Assembly: GCA_030628755.1 (NCBI GenBank)
Contig: DAOVQH010000012.1
Location: 1-17,130, forward strand
Source of the DNA: Candidatus Cloacimonadota bacterium
GTDB lineage: Bacteria > Cloacimonadota > Cloacimonadia > Cloacimonadales > TCS61
DNA length: 17,130 nt
Reading direction: 5' to 3'
Shown here: positions 1 to 5,038 of the stretch, one piece after another
How positions within the stretch are numbered: position 1 is the first letter of the stretch
Layout: each line of letters begins with the position of its first letter
The notes under the pieces: model-generated
What the model was told of the DNA's origin: nothing
The model's input: only the letters and a program-made list of their open reading frames with translations
Database searches by the model: none
Translations under genes and position numbers: made by a program

Positions 1-1197
1 GATTATAATAAACTGCAGGAATCAACTTCTCCCCCGCTTGAAAAGCTGGTCGTGATCAAACTCAATGGTGGTTTGGGAACAAGTATGGGGTTGAAGAAAG
101 CCAAATCACTTTTGAGGGTTAAAGACAATTTGAATTTTCTGGATATTATCACTCGTCAGATTTTGCATTTAAGAGAAACAACAGAAGAAGATATTCCGCT
201 GTTTTTTTTGCATAGCTTCAACACACAGGGAGATTCTCTTTCCTATCTGGAAAAATATTCAGAACTACAACTTCCCGACCTTCCTCTGGATTTTGTTCAA
301 AACAAATTCCCCAAGATCAAACAAAGCGACCTTTCTCCTCTTCAAAACGAAGACGACACATTAAACTGGAATCCACCCGGGCATGGTGAAATTTATACGG
401 TAATGGCTTGTTCCGGTGTGCTCGATAAACTTCTTGAAAAGGGGTTTCTGTATGCGTTTATTTCTAATTCAGATAACCTGGGAGCTGTTGTGGATGAAAA
501 GATATTAGCGCATTTTGCTGGAAGCAACGAGCCTTTTTTAATGGAAGTTTGCCCTCGTACGGAAATGGATAGAAAAGGGGGACATTTAGCTCAAAATCTA
601 AATGGACAACTTCTGCTGAGAGAGACGGCTCAGTGCCCTGATAATGAGGTTGAATATTTCCAGGATATAAACAGGTATCGTTACTTTAATACGAATAATC
701 TCTGGGTAAATTTGAGAGCATTGAAACAAAAACTTTATGAACACAACAACCTTCTGCCTTTATCATTAATACTTAATTCCAAAGAAGTTGAAGAAGAAAA
801 GGTCTATCAAATTGAGTCTGCAATGGGTGCTGCAATCAGTGTTTTTAAAGGTTCAAAAGCAATTGCGGTTAATAAAGATAGATTTATACCTGTAAAGAAA
901 ACGAATGACCTTCTGGCAATCTGGAGCGATGCGTTTGAACTAACGAATGAATACAAATTAAAGTTAAATAATTTTTTTGGAAAATCTCCAGGGATTAAGC
1001 TTAATGATAGATATTACAGAACTATCGATCAGCTACAGGAACATTTTAAAGACGGAATTCCTTCCTTGAAAAAATGTAATACTCTGACTATCGAGGGTAA
1101 TGTTTATTTTGGAAAAAATGTAGAGATTGTTGGAGATGTAAAGATAAGCGGTGATAAGAAACTGGAAAATTGTGTTCTGGAAAATGTGGAGGTATAA
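1..1197 (+). CDS. UTP--glucose-1-phosphate uridylyltransferase (5' end outside window)
   Basis: Makes UDP-glucose from UTP and glucose-1-phosphate in the cytoplasm, feeding envelope polysaccharide and sugar-nucleotide synthesis. The frame is open from base 1 (translation begins DYNKLQESTSPPLEKLVV), so the true start lies upstream. The GTG at 52 is internal, because the conserved LVVIKLNGG strand crosses it. Eukaryotic-type UDPGP family motifs are clear: the nucleotide-binding loop KLNGGLGTSMG near 57-90, PPGHGEIYT, SNSDNLGA, KGGHLAQ, and FNTNNLWVNL around the sugar site. The C-terminus (NTLTIEGNVYFGKNVEIVGDV) has the periodic pattern of a left-handed beta-helix, as in this family. About 398 codons are visible, so perhaps 50-90 residues are missing. 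It is the eukaryote-like UGPase, not the GalU type. No terminator with a T-run follows; a palindromic repeat lies 22 bases downstream. Confidence 0.93.
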   Translation, partial: DYNKLQESTSPPLEKLVVIKLNGGLGTSMGLKKAKSLLRVKDNLNFLDIITRQILHLRETTEEDIPLFFLHSFNTQGDSLSYLEKYSELQLPDLPLDFVQNKFPKIKQSDLSPLQNEDDTLNWNPPGHGEIYTVMACSGVLDKLLEKGFLYAFISNSDNLGAVVDEKILAHFAGSNEPFLMEVCPRTEMDRKGGHLAQNLNGQLLLRETAQCPDNEVEYFQDINRYRYFNTNNLWVNLRALKQKLYEHNNLLPLSLILNSKEVEEEKVYQIESAMGAAISVFKGSKAIAVNKDRFIPVKKTNDLLAIWSDAFELTNEYKLKLNNFFGKSPGIKLNDRYYRTIDQLQEHFKDGIPSLKKCNTLTIEGNVYFGKNVEIVGDVKISGDKKLENCVLENVEV

Positions 1198-1218
1198 CCA
1201 AAAGACGAAGCATTCTCG

Positions 1219-1240
1219 TTACCAATCCCCTGATTGGTAA
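1219..1240 (-). repeat. REP-like palindrome A, 9-bp arms, CCCT loop
   Basis: Perfect inverted repeat with arms TTACCAATC and GATTGGTAA around CCCT. The bases to its left (CATTCTCG) are the reverse complement of the GAACGAGA-type tail seen on other copies. Read with the tail at its 3' end, the element therefore lies on the minus strand with loop AGGG. Confidence 0.85.
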
Positions 1241-1365
1241 TGTAAAAATACGTTCACAAAGGGGACAGATTGTATGAAAACTGATGAAATGCTCGATTTT
1301 TTCTCAACCCCCTCTAACTTCCCCTATTTAGGGGGAGAAGCTATCTCCTTATGCCGCAGGCAGTT

Positions 1366-1411
1366 CCCTTCCCCTTCGACTTGTCCGGCTTTTGACGGAT
1401 AGGGGGAAGGG
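1366..1411. repeat. Large inverted repeat with inner stem
   Basis: Arms CCCTTCCCC (1366-1374) and GGGGAAGGG (1403-1411) pair perfectly. The interior can form a second short stem (TCCG/CGGA around 1384-1399). It is not followed by a T-run, so a terminator is not supported. It looks like a mobile-type palindromic repeat of a different family from the AGGG-loop elements. Confidence 0.7.
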
Positions 1412-1540
1412 TTAGTTTACCACGTGAAATCTCTTTTCATTATTTCACTGTGGGAATGGGGGTCGTTGTAACTTAAAGAAATAATTTTCACACAGACTGA
1501 GGAGCTTTGGGAACGAGAGAGAACAGGGAATACATTCTCG

Positions 1541-1591
1541 TTACCAATCCCCTGCCTGCCGGGGCGTAGTTTACGGAGACAGGATTGGTAA
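1541..1591 (-). repeat. REP-like palindrome B, interrupted by 29 bases
   Basis: The same arms as palindrome A (TTACCAATC at 1541-1549, GATTGGTAA at 1583-1591) and the same CCCT (1550-1553), but 29 extra bases (1554-1582) sit between loop and right arm. The left flank CATTCTCG is identical to that of palindrome A. The insert begins GCCTGCCGG and ends GACAG and could be another small repeat inserted in the loop. Confidence 0.75.
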
Positions 1592-1599
1592 CGCTGTAA

Positions 1600-1619
1600 T
1601 CCGAAACCCCTGTTTCGGA
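1600..1619. repeat. REP-like palindrome C, 8-bp arms, CCCT loop
   Basis: Arms TCCGAAAC and GTTTCGGA flank CCCT. The arm sequence differs from palindromes A, B and D but the loop is identical, which suggests compensatory divergence of one family. It lies 8 bases after palindrome B. Confidence 0.75.
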
Positions 1620-1656
1620 AAAGGAATGCAAGAAAAACTTTGGAGTTAGTTATTAC

Positions 1657-1718
1657 CCAAAGAGGGTTTCAGGAAAGAGAAGGAAAAATCTTTACAACAA
1701 AATAGAGTTAATTAAAAT
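1657..1718. repeat. Direct repeat copy 1
   Basis: About 60 bases that recur at 3270-3330. They include 23 identical consecutive bases (1684-1706 and 3296-3318). The copies differ by a one-base indel near the start and scattered substitutions. A shorter part (1671-1691) also recurs at 2531-2551 with one mismatch in 21 bases. The two long copies bracket mazEF and the transposase. Confidence 0.7.
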
Positions 1719-1843
1719 TCTTTTCTAATGGAAAAAAAGTGAATGAGATTAAAAAATTTGGAGTTAATGCAAAATTTTTTTAGGGCATAGCACACATACA
1801 TTAGGTGTAATTTTGCTTTTTCCCATATTTTTTAATTTTTTAT

Positions 1844-1871
1844 TTGACAGATATAGTTATTACATTATAAT
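1844..1871 (+). promoter_or_regulatory. Strong sigma-70-type promoter of mazEF
   Basis: Perfect -35 TTGACA (1844-1849) and perfect -10 TATAAT (1866-1871) with a 16-base spacer. Transcription would start near 1877-1879, practically on the AGGAGG ribosome-binding site (1878-1883) of the antitoxin gene, so the mRNA leader is very short. The -10 sits in the palindrome ATTATAAT (1864-1871), a possible site for antitoxin autorepression; that last point is inference. Confidence 0.8.
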
Positions 1872-1888
1872 TACTTTAGGAGGTTGAT

Positions 1889-2137
1889 ATGAAATTAAAT
1901 ATAATCCCAATAGGTAATTCAAAAGGTATAAGAATTCCCTCATCAGTACTAAATCAATGCCATATTGAATCAAAGGTTAATATGCTTATTGAAAATGGAA
2001 AAATTATTTTAGTCCCAGTATCAAAAAAAACAAGAGAAGGATGGAATATTAAATTTAAAGATATGGCTAAAAACAACGACGACAATTTAATCATTAATGA
2101 TGATATTGATTTAGATTCAGGAGATTGGGAATGGTAA
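1889..2137 (+). CDS. mazE: MazE-like antitoxin (AbrB/SpoVT-type DNA-binding domain)
   Basis: Labile antitoxin expected to bind and neutralise the MazF-type RNase encoded next to it and to repress the shared promoter. The 82 residues begin with the swapped-hairpin beta-barrel signature IPIGNSKGIRIPSSVL (residues 6-21), followed by ENGKIILVP. The acidic C-terminal tail (DDNLIINDDIDLDSGDWEW) matches the flexible toxin-wrapping segment of MazE proteins. The start is fixed by AGGAGG at 1878-1883, five bases before the ATG. The stop codon overlaps the start of the toxin gene, so translation is coupled. The gene sits in repeat-rich DNA between UGPase and a transposase, which fits an acquired module. 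The family assignment is firm; the DNA target is not seen directly. Confidence 0.87.
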   Translation: MKLNIIPIGNSKGIRIPSSVLNQCHIESKVNMLIENGKIILVPVSKKTREGWNIKFKDMAKNNDDNLIINDDIDLDSGDWEW

Positions 2138-2454
2138 TTAATCAATATGAAGTTTTCTTAATAAATCTAGATCCCACTGTTGGTAAAGAAATAAAGAAAA
2201 GTCGTCCTTGTTTAGTAATATCTCCAAACGAAATGAATCATAATATATCAACCATTATCATTGCACCAATGACAACAAAGTCACGGAATTATCCAACTCG
2301 TTTGAACCTACAATTCAAAAAAAAAATTGGTTGGATCATTCTAGATCAAATCAGAACGATAGATAAAAGCAGAATAATAAAAAAATTGGGCGCAATTGAA
2401 TCAAAAACAATAAAAAAAGTAAAAGAAGTTTTAAAAGAAATGTTAATCGAATAA
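2131..2454 (+). CDS. mazF: MazF/PemK-type mRNA interferase toxin
   Basis: Sequence-specific endoribonuclease that cleaves mRNA when the antitoxin is lost. The 107-residue protein has the SH3-like PemK fold pattern: YEVFLINLDPTVGKEIKKSRPCLVISP, with the conserved Arg of the RP motif, then IIIAPMTTKSRNYPTRL, with the conserved Thr-Thr pair and Ser, then WIILDQIRTIDKSRI, as in MazF. The ATG at 2131 is chosen over a TTG at 2125 because AGGAG (2119-2123) lies seven bases upstream of it. The start overlaps the antitoxin stop by seven bases. Length is typical of the family and all expected active-site positions are present, so it looks functional. The cleavage motif cannot be read from sequence. Confidence 0.88.
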   Translation: MVINQYEVFLINLDPTVGKEIKKSRPCLVISPNEMNHNISTIIIAPMTTKSRNYPTRLNLQFKKKIGWIILDQIRTIDKSRIIKKLGAIESKTIKKVKEVLKEMLIE

Positions 2455-2512
2455 TATGCAAAACTACACCTAACAACGTCTGCAGTAAAATTGGTTTTTT
2501 CGCTTCCGTTTG

Positions 2513-2530
2513 ATCCGGCAACTGCCGGAT
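2513..2530. repeat. Perfect 8-bp inverted repeat (ATCCGGCA/TGCCGGAT)
   Basis: Compact hairpin with a two-base loop, 58 bases after mazF. It is followed at 2531-2551 by a 21-base sequence nearly identical to 1671-1691, including the GAACGAGA tail motif. Without a T-run it is better read as a repeat than as a terminator. Confidence 0.6.
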
Positions 2531-2557
2531 AGGAACGAGAAGGAAAAATCTCCATCT

Positions 2558-2583
2558 GGTTACCAAAGCCCTCTTTGGTAACC
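2558..2583 (-). repeat. REP-like palindrome D, 11-bp arms, CCCT loop
   Basis: Arms GGTTACCAAAG and CTTTGGTAACC pair perfectly around CCCT. It is the longest stem of the family here. It lies 40 bases upstream of the transposase gene and its core (CCAAAG/CTTTGG) matches palindrome F downstream of that gene in the opposite orientation. Confidence 0.85.
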
Positions 2584-2594
2584 TAATAATTGTT

Positions 2595-2609
2595 TGAAAC
2601 CCTGTTTCA
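2595..2609. repeat. REP-like palindrome E, 6-bp arms
   Basis: TGAAAC and GTTTCA flank CCT. It ends two bases before the AAGGAG ribosome-binding site of the transposase gene, so a folded element here could influence translation of that gene. Confidence 0.65.
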
Positions 2610-2622
2610 GTAAGGAGTAAAG

Positions 2623-3180
2623 ATGCGAACAAGACACAAATTTCTTGAATCAGAATATAATCTTTATTTTCTCACTTTTACGGTTGTTGAAAAAATCCCC
2701 GTATTTACCAACTCGAGATATTGTGAAATTATAATAAATAATTTTAAATATTACCGTGAAAATAACTATCTAAAGATATTTCATTATGTTATTATGGATA
2801 ACCATGTCCATGCGATTATGTCCCATAAAAAGGATATTGGAAAAATTGTTCAGGATTTTAAAAAATATACAGCCAAACAAGCATTGGAATTACTTACAAA
2901 CGATTCCCGGCAGTGGATAAAATACCTGCTTAAATTTTTTAAAAAGCCTTATAAATCAGTTTCAACTTACCAATTCTGGCAGGAAGGAAGTCATCCGGAA
3001 TTGATTCAAACACAAGAGATATACAATCAGAAAGTTGAATATATTCATAATAATCCGGTAAAAAGAGGATTAGTTTTTGAAGACAAGGATTGGTATTATT
3101 CGAGTTCCAGAAATTTGTATGGATTGGAGAATCCTTTTAAAGTGGATATTTTGGATGATCGTTGGGGGTTAGAAGTGTAA
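2623..3180 (+). CDS. REP-associated tyrosine transposase (RAYT, Y1/HUH family)
   Basis: Single-strand DNA endonuclease of the IS200/IS605-related TnpA-REP family, which acts on REP palindromes next to it. The 185-residue protein has a FLTFTVVEK strand, the HUH signature in HYVIMDNHVHAI (His61 and His63), then FWQEGSHPELI and YNQKVEYIHNNPVKRGLV (residues 134-151), the diagnostic C-terminal block; the nucleophilic tyrosine is probably Tyr134 or Tyr140. Start: AAGGAG at 2612-2617, five bases before the ATG. It is a single-copy gene with no partner tnpB. Palindromes D and E lie just upstream and F and G just downstream, with D and F in opposite orientation, the classic RAYT-REP layout. It appears intact. 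These proteins are usually domesticated and not mobile; whether this one is active is unknown. Confidence 0.88.
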   Translation: MRTRHKFLESEYNLYFLTFTVVEKIPVFTNSRYCEIIINNFKYYRENNYLKIFHYVIMDNHVHAIMSHKKDIGKIVQDFKKYTAKQALELLTNDSRQWIKYLLKFFKKPYKSVSTYQFWQEGSHPELIQTQEIYNQKVEYIHNNPVKRGLVFEDKDWYYSSSRNLYGLENPFKVDILDDRWGLEV

Positions 3181-3183
3181 TTA

Positions 3184-3205
3184 TCGCCAAAGAGGGCTTT
3201 GGCGA
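3184..3205 (+). repeat. REP-like palindrome F, 9-bp arms, AGGG loop
   Basis: Arms TCGCCAAAG and CTTTGGCGA around AGGG, three bases after the transposase stop. It shares the CCAAAG/CTTTGG core with palindrome D but in reverse orientation. Confidence 0.85.
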
Positions 3206-3215
3206 AATATGCGTC

Positions 3216-3242
3216 CCCAAACAGGGGTTTGGGAACGAGAGA
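3216..3242 (+). repeat. REP-like palindrome G with GAACGAGA tail
   Basis: Arms CCCAAAC and GTTTGGG around AGGG (3216-3233), followed by the tail AACGAGAGA. The 15 bases TTTGGGAACGAGAGA (3228-3242) recur exactly at 1506-1520. Confidence 0.8.
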
Positions 3243-3269
3243 ATGGTGGGAATGAGAAAAAGGAAATAT

Positions 3270-3330
3270 CCAAAGAGGTTTCAGGTACGATAAGAAAAAA
3301 TCTTTACAACAAAATAGAATCAATAAAAAT
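3270..3330. repeat. Direct repeat copy 2
   Basis: Second copy of the sequence at 1657-1718, in the same orientation. Between the copies lie mazEF, the transposase and most of the palindromes (about 1.55 kb). Confidence 0.7.
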
Positions 3331-3509
3331 GCGACGCAATTGCTGGAGAATGTGAGAAGTCCTTTGGATAATTTAAATATCGAAGAAAGAAAAAGTTCGT
3401 ATACACTTCCAAATCGGGAGAACGTGTCCGGCAAATGATGGATCCGCGAACTTGAGTTCGGGGATACATTCGTTAAACGAAATTTATAAATTAAAAGGAG
3501 AACAGGATT

Positions 3510-4880
3510 ATGAATTATGAGTTTGATAAAAATAAAATCAATAGAGCTCTTGAGGTATTAACTGAATATTTAAATGCGCCAGGAGAAGATAATGATAAAC
3601 TTATAGAAGATGAAAAAAAAATTGATTCAAAAAGAATATCTGTAATAAATGATATCCTAAAGCCATTAATCAATGATTTTTTTAATAACAAGATATCAAT
3701 CATTGATTTTAAATCGAAAATTGATAGTACAAACAAACAAAATAATTTATGGGGTTTCAGAGGTATTAAAGGCCAGATGTTCTTTAACATGATCGTGAAT
3801 ATCGCAGATGATCTTGAAGAATGCGAACAAGAGATCAAATCAGCAATTTCACTACCTGAAAACGATACTAACGCAAAAAGTAAAATCAAAAATTTGCAGA
3901 GTTATGTCAAAAGGATAGGTGAAGATTTTGTAGAATCAGGAGGTTCAAATTATAAAAAACCAAGAATCAAAAGTATACCATTTTTCCTTTCCTATTTTTG
4001 GCAAATTCAGGATAATACAATCTGGCCAGTTTATTATACAAACAGCGTTAACGTTATGGAGGATTTAAATCTATTCCTAAAAGTGGATGATTTAGCTAGT
4101 AATTATATAACATTTAAAGAAATTAATTACAAATTATCTAAGATATTTTCAGAAAAAAGTAATGCTGAATTCAGTTTATATGAAGTTGAACACGTATTTT
4201 GGTTTAAAGGAGGGAATATTTTTCTCTCTGATGAAAATAAATCCGAAAACATATCAGCAGAAGTAACACAACAAGACTTCAAACTTGCTAGATTACCGGA
4301 CAGTTATATACCTCCCGTAGTTTTTGTTTTGCCTTTAATAGCTAAAGGGAGCGACGAAATTACCAAAATTGCTAAAGATTCTGGCACACATCTTCCTACT
4401 GCCTTTGAGAAATATATTGATATTGCATTTTCAATATTGGGATATGAAACAAAAAGGTTAGGACAAGGTTCTGGAAGAAATCCGGATGGGATTGCATACA
4501 ATTATGATGATTCTTATGCTATAATATGGGATGCTAAAGTAAGACAAAATGATTATAGCATCGGAACTGATGATAGAACGATTAAAGAATATATTGGTGT
4601 TCATAGTAGAGAATTAAAAAAGAGGAAAAGTTTTCGAAATATTTATTATTTAATTATTTCTAGTAATTTTAAAGAAGATTTTGATGATGCAATATGTAAT
4701 TTAAAAATGGACACAGATGTAAATGAAATAATTTTGCTTGAAGTAGATGCTTTAGTAGAAATGGTTAACATAAAATTACGTGATCCAATTCAAGTATCTT
4801 TGGGTCCTGACGGTATCCAACGACTTTTTACATTGAGTGGTATTTTGAATAAGCAAAGAGTACAAGAATTGTCTATATAG
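3510..4880 (+). CDS. FokI-like PD-(D/E)XK endonuclease
   Basis: Probable DNA-cleaving restriction enzyme. The last third (about residues 295-425) matches the FokI C-terminal cleavage domain pattern: AFEKYIDIAFSILGYETKRLGQGSGRNPDGIAY, then YAIIWDAKVRQNDYSIGTDDRTIKEYI. Catalytic candidates are Asp326 (PDG), Asp341 and Lys343 (DAK), with Glu300 possibly assisting. This is followed by RNIYYLIISSNFKEDF, like the FokI strand after the active site. The N-terminal 290 residues are not recognised. They contain an acidic helical part (1-145) and a more globular part (150-270) that may recognise DNA. The start uses AAGGAG at 3495-3500, nine bases upstream. It stands 158 bases before the methylase genes in the same direction, so co-transcription is possible but not shown. 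No dedicated type IIS methylase pair is visible; the neighbouring methylase could protect its sites, but that is inference. Confidence 0.72.
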   Translation: MNYEFDKNKINRALEVLTEYLNAPGEDNDKLIEDEKKIDSKRISVINDILKPLINDFFNNKISIIDFKSKIDSTNKQNNLWGFRGIKGQMFFNMIVNIADDLEECEQEIKSAISLPENDTNAKSKIKNLQSYVKRIGEDFVESGGSNYKKPRIKSIPFFLSYFWQIQDNTIWPVYYTNSVNVMEDLNLFLKVDDLASNYITFKEINYKLSKIFSEKSNAEFSLYEVEHVFWFKGGNIFLSDENKSENISAEVTQQDFKLARLPDSYIPPVVFVLPLIAKGSDEITKIAKDSGTHLPTAFEKYIDIAFSILGYETKRLGQGSGRNPDGIAYNYDDSYAIIWDAKVRQNDYSIGTDDRTIKEYIGVHSRELKKRKSFRNIYYLIISSNFKEDFDDAICNLKMDTDVNEIILLEVDALVEMVNIKLRDPIQVSLGPDGIQRLFTLSGILNKQRVQELSI

Positions 4881-5038
4881 AAAATGAGTAATCAAAATTC
4901 GGATAACAGTTAACTCACAAACTTTGCAAGCTACTTTCGTGGCGTGAAGAATCGTTATGGGAAAGATTAAAAAAATAGATTGAATAAAAAATGCATCATT
5001 GCATTTTATGTATTAATTCATTGATAGATGAGGTTAAA

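Larger units (their letters stand above)
1198..1888. other. Long non-coding stretch filled with palindromic repeats
   Basis: No supportable gene lies in these 690 bases. The region holds several REP-like palindromes (1219-1240, 1541-1591, 1600-1619), a larger inverted repeat (1366-1411), a hairpin at 1421-1451 (CACGTGAAAT against ATTTCACTGTG, one bulge), a small CCCCTA/TAGGGG stem at 1321-1334, and a copy of a direct repeat (1657-1718). The last 50 bases contain the mazEF promoter. Confidence 0.8.
3181..3509. other. Non-coding stretch with REP-like repeats and a possible gene remnant
   Basis: It holds palindromes F and G, the second copy of the long direct repeat, and two further small dyads: CGAACT/AGTTCG at 3447-3460 and TTCGTT/AACGAA at 3469-3481. 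An open frame without a start codon runs from about 3256 to the TGA at 3436-3438. Its end reads NLNIEERKSSYTLPNRENVSGK and might be a decayed gene tail. The ribosome-binding site of the next gene (AAGGAG, 3495-3500) closes the stretch. Confidence 0.6.

Noticed and set aside
1219..1240. Rho-independent terminator after the UGPase gene
   Set aside because: A good stem is present but no T-run follows, and the same stem recurs in non-terminator positions.
1416..1431. parS site around CACGTGAAA
   Set aside because: Only the right half matches the consensus. The left half (TTTAC before CACGTG) does not, and the bases are better explained by the local hairpin at 1421-1451.
1198..1888. CRISPR array among the intergenic repeats
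   Set aside because: The repeats are palindromes of differing arm sequence at irregular distances, with no constant repeat-spacer period and no cas gene.
4881..5038. Matching short motifs at 4939-4967 and 10632-10680 as repeats bounding the RM-PtuAB operon
   Set aside because: Only 7- to 10-base matches (TCGTGGC, and GTTATGGGAA inverted) in rearranged order; too short to separate from chance in AT-rich DNA.
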